A stretch of 64,000 nucleotides of DNA, taken from contig NZ_LT607755.1 in assembly GCF_900090275.1 (NCBI RefSeq), positions 4,278,001 to 4,342,000 on the forward strand, in the 5' to 3' direction. How positions within the stretch are numbered: position 1 is the first letter of the stretch; each line of letters starts with the position of its first letter. The notes under the pieces were generated by a model. The model was not told the origin of the DNA and did no database searches. It worked only from the letters and a program-made list of their open reading frames with translations. The stretch comes from Micromonospora zamorensis (GTDB taxonomy: Bacteria; Actinomycetota; Actinomycetes; Mycobacteriales; Micromonosporaceae). This document shows positions 9,726 through 18,129 of the stretch, piece by piece. Position numbers and translations under genes: made by a program.

Positions 9726-11006
9726 TCAAGACGCCGCCGGGGCGGCGGGCAGGTCCCGCCGCCTCCGGATTGGCCCGATCAACAGAATCAACGGGGTGAG
9801 CGCCAACCAGGCGGTCATCACGAATATTGCTGTCGCGACGCCGTAGCGCGCGCCGATCGCACCGGCCAGCAGGGCCGCCAGCGGGATCGTTCCGTAGTTG
9901 AGCAGATGCATGCTCACCGTCACCCTGCCCAGCAGGTGGTGCGGCGTGTAGGTCTGCCGGAAGGCGCCCTTGACGACGTTGCCGATGGCCACGCCGAGGC
10001 CGATCAGCAGACCTCCGAGGGCTGGCCAGGCCAGCCCGATGCCGGGTGCGCCGAGCGGGATGAGCAGAGCCGGCGGGCCGGTGAACGCCGCCCCGATCAG
10101 CAGCGCCCGCGCGGTGCCGCAGCGCCGGCCCAGCGTGGTGGCGAGCAACGCCCCGATTATCCCTCCGGCGCTCATCACGGCGATCAGGACGCCCACCAGG
10201 CCCGGTTCGAGACGCAACTCACGGACCAGGAAGACCACCAGGACGGCCTGGTAGCCGGTCAGCCCGATGTTGCTGGCCGCGCCGAAGACCGTCAGCACCC
10301 GCAGGTACGGGTCTCGAGCGACGAAGCGCAGCCCCTCGGCGATGTCGCGGCGCAGTGACCGGGACTGGTCCACTCGGCGAACGCGCGGTTCGACGGTGCG
10401 GATCCGCAGCAGGCACACCGCGGAGACCAGGAAGCTGATCGCGTCCAGCAGCAGAGCGGTGACCGCACCGATGAGCTGGGCGATCAGACCTGCGACGCCG
10501 GGGCCGACGACATAGCTCGCGGTCTGGGCGGCGTGCAGCTTCGCGTTGCCCTCCGGCAGTTGCTCGGGTCGCAGCAGCACCGGCAGGTACACCTGGTCGG
10601 CTGTTTCGAAGAAGACTCGGGCGACGCCGGCGCTGAGCGCCACCAGGAGCAGGTGCCAGACGGTGAGCCGGTCGAGTGCGGCGGCGAGCGGCACGCTGAG
10701 GAAGAGCAGCGCGCGGAACAGGTCGCACGCCACCATCACGGGTCGGCGGGGCAGCCGGTCCACCCACGCGCCGGCCGGCAGGCCGATCAGCAGCCAGGGC
10801 AGCCAGGCCGCGGCGGTGAGCACCGCCACCTGGAAGGTGCCGGCGTCCAGGACGGCGACCGCGACCAGCGGAAGCGCGACAGTGGTGACGTTGCTGCCGA
10901 TGCTGCTGACCGTCTGACCGGTCCAGAGCAGCCGGAAGTCGCGGTGCCGCAGCAATCCGCCGGCCTGGCGGACGGGGGTCGGGTCGCTGCGGGTGGCGGC
11001 GGTCAC
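9726..11006 (-). CDS. Major facilitator superfamily exporter
   Basis: A 426-residue, 12-segment membrane transporter of the drug-exporter (MFS_3/enterobactin exporter EntS-like) type. Visible features include FRLLWTGQTVSSIGSNVTTVALPLVAVAV near the N-terminus and GLPAGAWVDRLPRRPVM, the loop 2-3 motif A. Its GTG start overlaps the stop of the ArsR gene by 4 nt (GTGA), so expression is translationally coupled to that regulator. The transported compound is unknown. The reading frame stays open far upstream, but that extension is antisense-like Arg/Pro-rich sequence and was excluded. Confidence 0.9.
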   Translation of the reverse strand: MTAATRSDPTPVRQAGGLLRHRDFRLLWTGQTVSSIGSNVTTVALPLVAVAVLDAGTFQVAVLTAAAWLPWLLIGLPAGAWVDRLPRRPVMVACDLFRALLFLSVPLAAALDRLTVWHLLLVALSAGVARVFFETADQVYLPVLLRPEQLPEGNAKLHAAQTASYVVGPGVAGLIAQLIGAVTALLLDAISFLVSAVCLLRIRTVEPRVRRVDQSRSLRRDIAEGLRFVARDPYLRVLTVFGAASNIGLTGYQAVLVVFLVRELRLEPGLVGVLIAVMSAGGIIGALLATTLGRRCGTARALLIGAAFTGPPALLIPLGAPGIGLAWPALGGLLIGLGVAIGNVVKGAFRQTYTPHHLLGRVTVSMHLLNYGTIPLAALLAGAIGARYGVATAIFVMTAWLALTPLILLIGPIRRRRDLPAAPAAS

Positions 11007-11578
11007 GGTCGCGCCGGCACGCCGTGGACGAACACGAAGACCGGTCGGCGCTCGGCCTCGTCGTCGGGCAGGTCCCGGTTGGCCCAGCGCGAGAGGATGC
11101 CGATCATCTCGCGGCTCAGCTCGGCCAGTTCCTCGGGTGTGAGGCGCAGCCAGTGGTCCGTGGAGAACGCGGCGTCGTGCCAGGATGCCTGCTCGGCCTC
11201 GTCGGCGGCGTGCCATGCGCGGGCCAGTGCGACGTGCCGGTCGAGGTTGAGCGAGGTGGCGGCGTCGGCGACCGCCCGGGCGGCCGGGTCGGCGTCGAAG
11301 TCGGTGTTGGACCAGCGCAGCCCGCGGGTGACCAGCCGCCACCACCGTTCGCGCCGGTCGCGGGCCAGCTCGGGGGCCTCGGTGACCAGGTCCGCGGCGG
11401 CGAGGACCTTGAGGTGGTGGCTGACGTTCGCCGGCGCCTGGTCGGTGCGTTCGGCGAGCAGTCCGACGGTCGAGGGCCCGTGCACCTTCAGCACGTCCAT
11501 CAGGCGGCGACGCAGCGGGTGGGCCATGGCGGCCAGCACCCGCGAGTCGGTGATCTGGCGTACGGCGGGGGTCTCCAT
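11003..11578 (-). CDS. ArsR-family winged-helix regulator
   Basis: A 191-residue regulator. Residues 1-90 form the winged helix (VLAAMAHPLRRRLMDVL, ERTDQAPANVSHHLKVLAAADLV as the recognition helix). The C-terminal about 100 residues are longer than in metal-sensing ArsR proteins. No CxC metal site is seen, so a non-metal ligand or a ligand of the exporter is likely. It is coupled to the MFS gene by a 4-nt overlap. The operator at 11596-11639 lies 18 nt upstream of its ATG, consistent with autoregulation of the pair. Confidence 0.88.
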   Translation of the reverse strand: METPAVRQITDSRVLAAMAHPLRRRLMDVLKVHGPSTVGLLAERTDQAPANVSHHLKVLAAADLVTEAPELARDRRERWWRLVTRGLRWSNTDFDADPAARAVADAATSLNLDRHVALARAWHAADEAEQASWHDAAFSTDHWLRLTPEELAELSREMIGILSRWANRDLPDDEAERRPVFVFVHGVPARP

Positions 11579-11595
11579 ACCGCCACCATGCCATC

Positions 11596-11639
11596 CGCAA
11601 CAGCTGTTGCGCAATGGTTATTGCCCAACAGCTCTTGCG
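11596..11639. promoter_or_regulatory. Tandem operator for the ArsR regulator
   Basis: A perfect 16-bp palindrome, CGCAACAGCTGTTGCG (11596-11611), is followed 28 bp downstream, centre to centre, by the near copy CCCAACAGCTCTTGCG (11624-11639). Between them is GCAAT-N4-ATTGC. The site lies just upstream of the ArsR ATG. A 28-bp spacing is close to three helical turns, so two dimers could bind nearly the same face. Confidence 0.75.
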
Positions 11640-11654
11640 GACTGGAACTGCGAA

Positions 11655-11687
11655 GAGGGGCGGCCCGGTGGGGGCGGGCCGCCCCTC
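11655..11687 (-). terminator. Hairpin after the phage-like gene
   Basis: A 13-bp perfect stem (GAGGGGCGGCCCG / CGGGCCGCCCCTC) with a 7-nt loop begins 2 nt after the stop codon at 11690. Confidence 0.75.
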
Positions 11688-11689
11688 GC

Positions 11690-12559
11690 TCAGGCGACGA
11701 GCCGGCGGGCCAACTCGTCGGCGACCTGCTTGGCCATGGCGGGCGGGATCGCGGCGGCGATCTTCTCCGGCGTCAGCCCGGCCAGCACGCCGGCGATGAT
11801 TGCCTGCTCGTCCCGATCCCCGGCCGGCCGGTCAGCCGCCGCGGCGATGACCGCGATGGGCGAGCCTGGCGCCGGGGCACCGACCACACCGGGCGAGCCG
11901 GGCGCCGACACGAGCCAGTTCCGCAGGTTCGACAGGTCGGCCAGAACGTCGTCGACGGTGCGCTGCGGGCGGCCGGTGTCGCGCTGGATCTTGTCGGTGA
12001 GTTCCATCTCAGTCTCCTCCGTCAACGGTGGTGTGGCGATTAGGCCGATGGTGGTGAGGTAGCGGCGAAACAATGGCCGCTGGTCGCGGCCCGCCTTGAT
12101 GGCGTCACGAAAGAAGCTGAAGTGGGTGTGCCAGCGGTGCGAGCTGTCGCCGCTGCTGCGCTTGCCGAGGCGGTCCCACCGCTTCACCGTGCTGCCGTCG
12201 AGGCTGTAGATGATCTCGCGGATGTCCCGGGTGTCGGCGGCGTTCGCGGCGCACTGGGCCACGCACCAGGCCGAGAAGCTGGCCAGGGTGTGCGTACGGC
12301 CACCGGAGCGGACCTGGAACTGGCCGACGTCCAGCGCCGCCGCGTCGAGGGTCAGTCCGGCCCGGTCCCGGGATGACTCGACCACCGAGTAGTCGTTCTT
12401 GACCACCCGGTCGGATCCACAGTGGTAGCCGCCCCGGTGGGACGGGTCGCCAACGATGCCGACCTCCGCCGGATCCAGGTCGTCCGGGCCGGGGGCGTTG
12501 TCGAGGTGAGTGAGGAGCAGGCTTCGAAGGGCCAACAGATTAGCCGGGGCCCGGGTCAT
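11690..12559 (-). CDS. Orphan phage-like protein, possible M15-type peptidoglycan-hydrolase fold
   Basis: A 289-residue protein I do not recognise by name. Residues 40-160 contain GGYHCGSDRV, then DYSVVESSRDRAGL, AAALDVGQF and SHRWHTHFSFFRDA. A His, an Asp in an AxDxG context and a later HxH in that order resemble the zinc ligands of M15 D-Ala-D-Ala-carboxypeptidase-like phage lysins; this is inference from spacing. Residues 165-289 are a separate helical tail with a Pro/Gly-rich linker and VLAGLTPEKIAAAIP. The ATG has a strong AGGGGG 6 nt upstream, unlike most neighbours. No other phage genes are near. Confidence 0.6.
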   Translation of the reverse strand: MTRAPANLLALRSLLLTHLDNAPGPDDLDPAEVGIVGDPSHRGGYHCGSDRVVKNDYSVVESSRDRAGLTLDAAALDVGQFQVRSGGRTHTLASFSAWCVAQCAANAADTRDIREIIYSLDGSTVKRWDRLGKRSSGDSSHRWHTHFSFFRDAIKAGRDQRPLFRRYLTTIGLIATPPLTEETEMELTDKIQRDTGRPQRTVDDVLADLSNLRNWLVSAPGSPGVVGAPAPGSPIAVIAAAADRPAGDRDEQAIIAGVLAGLTPEKIAAAIPPAMAKQVADELARRLVA

Positions 12560-12602
12560 GGGGTCCCCCTCTCAAATGGGGCGGGGACCGGGCACGACGT
12601 CA

Positions 12603-12618
12603 CACCGCGTACGCGGTG
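12603..12618. promoter_or_regulatory. 16-bp perfect palindrome upstream of the phage-like gene
   Basis: CACCGCGTACGCGGTG lies 44 bp before the ATG at 12559. Its position and symmetry suit a repressor site, but no promoter boxes can be assigned around it. Confidence 0.4.
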
Positions 12619-12718
12619 CTGGGCTTTGGACGAGCCCGGTCTGCTGATGCACGGCGCCGGGCGTTGACACAACCATAGCCCGTGTTTCCGGTAAATGCCC
12701 AGCTCAGAGGGGCTCTGT

Positions 12719-14395
12719 TCAGATTGGAGGTTGCACCGGGGCAGAGTGGACGATCGGCAACAGCACCGCTGAGGGGTGAGTCGGGTCATGCAGAACCTGC
12801 CGCCAGCCGGCACGCAGCGTAACCGCCGTGCCGAGGGATTCCCCGGTGCCGGGGTTGCGCGCCCAGCGCGGATGGGCTCCACCGCTGACCTGCACCCGCA
12901 GCCGGTGCCCGGCGGCGAACCGGTAGGCGGTCGGCCAGAGCGGTACCGGGACTCGCAGCGCCCCGCAGGGGTCGGCCGGGAAGCGGTCGGGCGTCACCCG
13001 CACCAGACCGTCGCACACGTTCCACGAGCGGCCCCGGCGGTCCACGTCGCACAGTCGCACGAAGACGTCCAGGTAGGGCAGTTCACTGCGGACGTGGATC
13101 TCGGCGCGTACCGGGCCGATCACCTCGACCGGCCCGGTCAGCGGGGCACTGGTGTAGGTCAGCACGTCGGGGCGGGCCTCGACGGGCCGGTTGTCCACCG
13201 GGCCGGCCCGCTGGGCGACGAGCAGTGGCCCGCCCAGCGACGGGGTGGGGTCGGCCGGGTCGTAGCGGAACTCGTCGGGCGGCGAGGTCACCGGCGGGCG
13301 CACCGCCAGCTCACCATCCGGATGCAGGTGCCAGGGGGTCTCGACCGCCGGTGGTGGCCAGGCCGGCAGGTCCCGCCAGCCGCCGCCGGGACCGCTCACG
13401 TGCAGCCGTACCGGGGGTTTCCGGAGCGGGTGTTCGTCCGCCGGTGGCGTGGCCGTGAGGTGCTCGTCGAGCCAGGCCAGCCCCTCGCTCAGAGCGGCCA
13501 CGAACAGGCCGGGGCTGCCGTGCGTCCAGGGGCCGATCACCAGTCGCGGCTGGGCGCCGGCGGCGCGCAGGGTGGCGTGGTCGTCGAGCTGGGCGGGCAG
13601 GAAGATATCGTGCCAACCGGTGACCATGACCACCGGCGCCCGCACCCGGGCCACCCGGTCGGCGAAGACCCGGGTCCGCCAGTAGACGGCGTCCGGGCTG
13701 TGGTGACGCAGCCACTCCTGGAAGAAGGGGATGGTCACGCCGGTGGCGACCCGGTCGGCGTCCACGAGCGGCAGGTGCCGCAGCGCGGCAGCCAGCCGGG
13801 GCTGCCCGCGCTTGAGCTCCCACTGCCGGGCCAGCCACGGCACGGTCTGCGCGTGCAGCAGCTCCGCCCAGGTCAGCACGGTGTCCAGGGCGAAGGACTC
13901 CCCCGCGTACGTCGAGTCGCGGGTGGCCGAGGCGGTCACCACCGCGACCATCGCGCGCAGCTCCTCGCCGGCGTCGGCGGCCAGCGCCCACTGCGCGAAG
14001 CCCTGGTAGCTGACCCCGAACATGCCGAGCCGGCCGGCCCACCAGGGCTGGCGGCGCAGCCAGTCCAGGGTGTCCAACCCGTCGTCGCGCTCGTGCACGA
14101 GCGGGGCGAAGGTCCCGCCGGAGCCGTCGGTGCCCCGGCAGGACTGGATCACCGCGTGCCGGCCCCGCGCGGCGAGCAGCCGGCCGAGCAGCCGCAGTGG
14201 GCCGCCCCGCCCGTACGGGGTGCGGATCAGCACGGTCGGCGCGTCCCGGACTGCCGGGGCGTAGTGATCGGTGCGCAGCACCACGCCGTCGCGGGCCCGG
14301 ACCGGGATGTCGCGGGTGACCCGCACCGAACCGGGCCGGATCGGTGGCAGCCGCAGCGCTGCGGCGGCGAGGCGGGCGGCGAGCCGGTCCGGCAC
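12719..14395 (-). CDS. CocE/NonD-family alpha/beta hydrolase (X-Pro dipeptidyl-peptidase-like)
   Basis: A 558-residue esterase or acylase related to cocaine esterase and X-Pro dipeptidyl-peptidase. The N-terminal alpha/beta-hydrolase domain has GVSYQG with the nucleophile Ser (about residue 126), WHDIF as the acid region and GPWTHG with the catalytic His. The RGTDGSGG oxyanion-side loop is present. The C-terminal half is the jelly-roll PepX_C domain (from about 340, e.g. VEVIGPVRAEIHVRSE). It starts 3 nt after the MarR gene's stop, so the two form an operon. The substrate is unknown. Confidence 0.9.
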   Translation of the reverse strand: MPDRLAARLAAAALRLPPIRPGSVRVTRDIPVRARDGVVLRTDHYAPAVRDAPTVLIRTPYGRGGPLRLLGRLLAARGRHAVIQSCRGTDGSGGTFAPLVHERDDGLDTLDWLRRQPWWAGRLGMFGVSYQGFAQWALAADAGEELRAMVAVVTASATRDSTYAGESFALDTVLTWAELLHAQTVPWLARQWELKRGQPRLAAALRHLPLVDADRVATGVTIPFFQEWLRHHSPDAVYWRTRVFADRVARVRAPVVMVTGWHDIFLPAQLDDHATLRAAGAQPRLVIGPWTHGSPGLFVAALSEGLAWLDEHLTATPPADEHPLRKPPVRLHVSGPGGGWRDLPAWPPPAVETPWHLHPDGELAVRPPVTSPPDEFRYDPADPTPSLGGPLLVAQRAGPVDNRPVEARPDVLTYTSAPLTGPVEVIGPVRAEIHVRSELPYLDVFVRLCDVDRRGRSWNVCDGLVRVTPDRFPADPCGALRVPVPLWPTAYRFAAGHRLRVQVSGGAHPRWARNPGTGESLGTAVTLRAGWRQVLHDPTHPSAVLLPIVHSAPVQPPI

Positions 14396-14398
14396 CGG

Positions 14399-14914
14399 TC
14401 AGCCCGTCGGGCGGCGGGGCGACTCGGGACGGGCGACGCGGACCGAGTCGCGGTGGCCCCGCAGAGACTCGCTCATCTCCGCCATGAACCGCTGCACGAT
14501 CTCCAGCTCGTCCTCACCGAAGCGGGCCATCACCTCGTCGGTACGGGCGCCCAGCGGCCGGAAGAACTGCATGGCCAGGGCGGCGCCCTGGTCGGCGTAG
14601 TGCAGCAGCACCTTGCGCCGGTCGACGGTGTCGCGGTCGCGGCGGATGTGGCCGGCCCGCTCAAGTCGGTCGATCAGGGCGGTGACCGAGCCGGAGGAGA
14701 GGTTGAGGTGCTCACCGAGACGGCCGGGCGTGATCGGATCACCGAGCCGCTCGGCGTCCATCACGGCGATCAAGGCCTGCAGGTCGGTCGGGTTGAGGCC
14801 GTGCAGGTTGGCGAAGGCGTGGCCGACCTGCTGGGCGTCGGCCGTATACCGCCGGAGGCTGTCGGTGATCTCCGCGGCCAGCTGCTCGCGGCGCGTGTCG
14901 CGCCGTCGGTACAT
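14399..14914 (-). CDS. MarR-family regulator
   Basis: A 171-residue winged-helix regulator: LNPTDLQALIAVMDAE, then GRLGEHLNLSSGSVTALIDRLERAGHIRR (recognition helix and start of wing) and DRRKVLLHY. It reads divergently from the MMPL exporter and is 3 nt from the CocE-like gene downstream. The operator at 14992-15018 lies between the divergent starts, so it probably controls the exporter and itself. The start is uncertain: ATG 14914 (GAGGTGG upstream) or in-frame GTG 14929. Confidence 0.87.
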   Translation of the reverse strand: MYRRRDTRREQLAAEITDSLRRYTADAQQVGHAFANLHGLNPTDLQALIAVMDAERLGDPITPGRLGEHLNLSSGSVTALIDRLERAGHIRRDRDTVDRRKVLLHYADQGAALAMQFFRPLGARTDEVMARFGEDELEIVQRFMAEMSESLRGHRDSVRVARPESPRRPTG

Positions 14915-14991
14915 GCCGTGAGTCGCCACCTCGCGCCGCTTCTTCCGTCGTCGGTCTCTCGGGTTGCAGCATAGAACAACCGTCGATAATC

Positions 14992-15018
14992 TCGATAGAC
15001 AAGATACTCGTCTTTCGA
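14992..15018. promoter_or_regulatory. MarR operator between regulator and MMPL exporter
   Basis: TCGATAGACAAG-ATA-CTCGTCTTTCGA is an imperfect inverted repeat with 10 of 12 matches in the arms. It ends 18 nt before the exporter ATG and lies in a locally AT-richer stretch. Length and symmetry are typical of MarR dimers. Confidence 0.65.
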
Positions 15019-15036
15019 AGGACCCTGAGGTCACTG

Positions 15037-17160
15037 ATGTCTGTGTTCACCAGAGTCGCCCGCGGCCGGCTGGCCGCCTGGCTCACCGTGGCCGCGGCGA
15101 TCGTCGTCGCCGCGGCCGTCTTCGGGACACCCCAGCCGGACAACCCGGCACCGGTCTCCGCCACCGGCCTGTCGGTGGAGTGGCAGTCGACCCAGGTGCA
15201 GCGCCTACAGGACCAGCTGCCGTCCAGCGACGTGCAACCGGCGATCGTGGTGGTCAGCCGAGGCGACCGGGGTGCGCTGAGCGACGCCGACCGGGCCAGC
15301 GTCGACGCCCGCGCCGGCGATCTGCGCCGCTTCGCCGTGGGCGGGCAGGTCAGCCCCGCACAGGTCTCCCCGGACGGCACGGTGGCCCTCATCGCCATCC
15401 CGATCGACACCGCCGGCGGGCAGGAGGCCGTCACCGAGACGGTGACCCAGCTGCGCACCGCCCTGGCGGACCTGCCCGGGCTGACCGCCGAGGTGACCGG
15501 CTCCCCCGCCTTCACCGCCGACCTCTCCTCGGTGTTCGACGGCGCCGACATCACCCTGCTCGCGGTGACCGCGGCCGTCGTGGCGCTGCTGCTGCTGATC
15601 ACCTACCGCAGCCCGTTCCTGTGGATCGTGCCGCTGGCCGTGGTCGCGGCGACCGAGCAGCTCACCCTGCGCGCGGTGGACACCATCGTCCCGGCCGTCG
15701 GCATCAACCTCCAGCAGGGCCAGGTCACCGGCATCGCCAGTGTGCTGGTCTTCGGCGCCGCCACCGACTACGCCCTGCTGCTCATCGCCCGCTACCGGGA
15801 GGAGCTGCGGCGCGAGGAAGACCGGTTCGCGGCGATGCGCGCCGCGCTGCGCCGCACCGCCGAGCCCATCCTCGCCAGCGGCGGCACCGTGATCCTCGGT
15901 GTCCTCACCCTGCTGCTCAGCGAGCAGGAGACCAACCGGGCGCTGGCGGTGGCCTGCGCCACCGGTGTGGTCTTCGCCATGCTCTCGGCCCTGTTCGTGC
16001 TCCCCGCCGTCCTGGTGCTCTTCGGTCGGGGTCTGTTCTGGCCGTTCGTGCCCCGTGTCGGTGGCCCGGTCCGTGAGGGACGGCTCTGGGGCCGGCTCGG
16101 CGCCGCCGTGGAACGTCGCCCGGTGGTGGTCGCGGTGCTGGCCACCCTGCTGCTCGGCGGTTTGGCGCTGGGTGGGCTCGGGATCCGCACCGGCCTGTCC
16201 GAGACCGAGCAGTTCCGGGCCGAGCCCGAGGCGGTGACCGCGGCGCAGACCCTCGCGAGGGCCTTCCCCGCCGGCAGCACCCAGCCGGTGGCCGTGCTCA
16301 CCACCCCGGCGGCGGTGCGGGCCGTCACCGACGCCGCCACGGCCGTGCCCGGTGTGGCCTCGGCACGCCCCGGTGACGCCGGTGACGCCGTGGCCCAGGT
16401 CGACGTGATCCTGGAAGCCGAGCCCGGCACCACCGCCTCGGACCGCGCGATCGAGGCGCTGCGCGAGACCGTCGCCGCCGTTCCCGGCTCCGCTCCCCCG
16501 GCTGCGGCCGGCGCGGACGCGCCGTCCGGGGCGATCGTCGGTGGCTCCGTGGCCGCCACGTACGACTCCGACGAGGCCAACGACCGCGACCTGCGACTGA
16601 TCCTGCCGATCATCCTGTTGCTGGTCGGCGCCGTGCTCGTGCTGCTGCTGCGCGGCCTGCTCGCACCGCTGCTGCTGGTGCTCACCGTGATCGCGTCGTT
16701 CTTCGCGAGCCTCGGCGCGGCGTGGCTGCTCTTCGACCACGTGCTGGGTTTCCCCGCCCTGGACAGCGGCGTGCTGCTGCTCGCCTTCGTGTTCCTGGTG
16801 GCGCTGGGGGTGGACTACAACATCTTCCTGGTCACCCGGGCCCGGGAGGACGCCCGCAGCGCGGGCACCCGCGACGGCATGCTCTCCGCCCTGCGGGTCA
16901 CCGGCGGAGTGATCACCAGCGCAGGGGTGCTGCTCGCCGCGGTCTTCGCGGTGCTCGGCGTGCTGCCGCTGATCACACTGACCCAGATCGGCATCATCGT
17001 CTGCATCGGCGTCCTGCTGGACACCCTGCTGGTGCGCACGGTCCTGGTGCCGGCGCTGGCGTTCATGCTGGGTGAGCGCTTCTGGTGGCCCGGGCGAATC
17101 ACCCGCGACCGCCCGGAGGACCTCCCGGCGTCGCCGGAGCTGGTCGCCGCCCGCGACTGA
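15037..17160 (+). CDS. MMPL-family RND transporter
   Basis: A 707-residue membrane exporter of the MMPL (mycobacterial membrane protein large) group, proton-driven and used for lipids or drugs. One N-terminal segment (about 10-30) is followed by an extracytoplasmic domain (about 35-170), a six-helix block (about 175-345), a second loop domain (about 365-510) and a second six-helix block (515-690). VLVFGAATDYALLLIARYREE and LVALGVDYNIFLVTRARED are the paired GxxxDY motifs of the proton relay. The ATG has GAGGT upstream. Divergent MarR control is likely. Confidence 0.93.
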   Translation: MSVFTRVARGRLAAWLTVAAAIVVAAAVFGTPQPDNPAPVSATGLSVEWQSTQVQRLQDQLPSSDVQPAIVVVSRGDRGALSDADRASVDARAGDLRRFAVGGQVSPAQVSPDGTVALIAIPIDTAGGQEAVTETVTQLRTALADLPGLTAEVTGSPAFTADLSSVFDGADITLLAVTAAVVALLLLITYRSPFLWIVPLAVVAATEQLTLRAVDTIVPAVGINLQQGQVTGIASVLVFGAATDYALLLIARYREELRREEDRFAAMRAALRRTAEPILASGGTVILGVLTLLLSEQETNRALAVACATGVVFAMLSALFVLPAVLVLFGRGLFWPFVPRVGGPVREGRLWGRLGAAVERRPVVVAVLATLLLGGLALGGLGIRTGLSETEQFRAEPEAVTAAQTLARAFPAGSTQPVAVLTTPAAVRAVTDAATAVPGVASARPGDAGDAVAQVDVILEAEPGTTASDRAIEALRETVAAVPGSAPPAAAGADAPSGAIVGGSVAATYDSDEANDRDLRLILPIILLLVGAVLVLLLRGLLAPLLLVLTVIASFFASLGAAWLLFDHVLGFPALDSGVLLLAFVFLVALGVDYNIFLVTRAREDARSAGTRDGMLSALRVTGGVITSAGVLLAAVFAVLGVLPLITLTQIGIIVCIGVLLDTLLVRTVLVPALAFMLGERFWWPGRITRDRPEDLPASPELVAARD

Positions 17161-17172
17161 CCGACAGGTAGC

Positions 17173-17208
17173 GACGGGGGCCGTGACGACAACGTCACGG
17201 CCCCCGTC
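17173..17208. terminator. Bidirectional hairpin between MMPL and transglycosylase genes
   Basis: A perfect 16-bp stem (GACGGGGGCCGTGACG / CGTCACGGCCCCCGTC) with loop ACAA lies between convergent genes. Confidence 0.85.
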
Positions 17209-17212
17209 GAGG

Positions 17213-18094
17213 TCAGTAGTCCAGGCAGACGCACTCGGTCATCAGCGCCCGCACGTTGCGCACGTACGACGGGTTGGGGATGGCCAGGGGCTTGCCCTCC
17301 TGCGCCACCGCACCGTGCCCGAAGTTGTACGAGGCGATGACCGCGTTGAGCAGGCAGGAGTTCAGCTCGGCGGTGCACAGGGCCGGATCGAGGCGGTAGT
17401 CGGCTTCGAAGTACATGTCGCCGATGTATTTCGTCGCCCAGGCCAGGTAGGTGGCGCCGAGGTAGGCGTTGTCCCGGTAGTCGTCGATCTCGTAGCTCTT
17501 CTCGAACCGCTGGTTCATCCAGGTCGCGGTGCCCGGCATCACCTGCATCAGCCCGACACCGCCGTCACAGGCGTAGATGTTGGACTGCCAGCCGCTCTCC
17601 TGCCAGGCGGTGGCCTTGAGCAGGGTGAGCGGGACCTTGATGTCCGGCGCGGAGGTCGGCCAGTAGGTGCGCCCGGCCGCGTCGGTCAGCGCCGCCTTCG
17701 CCTCGGCCCGGGTCGCCTGGGTGCCCTTGTACGTCGGCTTGCAGGAACTCGGTGCGGGCTTCGGCGGGGCCGGCGGGACCTGCGTCTCGGTGGGCGGCTT
17801 CGCCACGGCGCGTGGCTTCGGCGCCGTGCGGGTCGGCTTCTTCGTCGGCTTCTTCGTCGGCGTCGGGGTCGCGCTGAGGCTCGGCGCGGCGCCCATCGAC
17901 TCCAGGGCGCTCACCGACGGGCTCGGCTCCCCGGTGGGCTCGTCGGCGGGGGCGTCCGTCGGCGCGTCGGTGACCGCCACCGGGGCGGCCAGGTCCTGCG
18001 GGCTCTCCCCCTTGGTGGCGCAGCCGACCAGCGTGCTCGCCAACAGGAACCCGGCGAGCACCGCGGTGCCCAGCCGTCTCGTCCGTCGAACCAT
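17213..18094 (-). CDS. Lytic transglycosylase (SLT) lipoprotein
   Basis: A 293-residue cell-wall enzyme that cleaves the MurNAc-GlcNAc bond. A signal peptide ends in a lipobox (LVGC). A long Pro/Thr/Lys-rich spacer (about 30-115) would reach into the wall. The SLT domain (about 150-275) has AWQESGWQSN with the catalytic Glu, GGVGLMQVMPGT and ASYNFGHG. The ATG at 18094 has GGGAGG and AAGGG upstream and begins a normal signal peptide; an in-frame upstream GTG/ATG adds non-signal sequence. It lies 35 nt after the DedA-PAP2 gene on the same strand and may share its transcript. Confidence 0.92.
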   Translation of the reverse strand: MVRRTRRLGTAVLAGFLLASTLVGCATKGESPQDLAAPVAVTDAPTDAPADEPTGEPSPSVSALESMGAAPSLSATPTPTKKPTKKPTRTAPKPRAVAKPPTETQVPPAPPKPAPSSCKPTYKGTQATRAEAKAALTDAAGRTYWPTSAPDIKVPLTLLKATAWQESGWQSNIYACDGGVGLMQVMPGTATWMNQRFEKSYEIDDYRDNAYLGATYLAWATKYIGDMYFEADYRLDPALCTAELNSCLLNAVIASYNFGHGAVAQEGKPLAIPNPSYVRNVRALMTECVCLDY

Positions 18095-18129
18095 GCCCTT
18101 GCCTCCCCCGATGTGATCCTCGCCGCACC

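Noticed and set aside
11007-11600. N-terminal extension of the MFS transporter
   Set aside because: It is the alternative frame of the ArsR gene; the true GTG overlaps the ArsR stop by 4 nt.
12664-12669. TTGACA on the plus strand that looks like a -35 box
   Set aside because: No -10 box at 16-19 nt and no plus-strand gene downstream.
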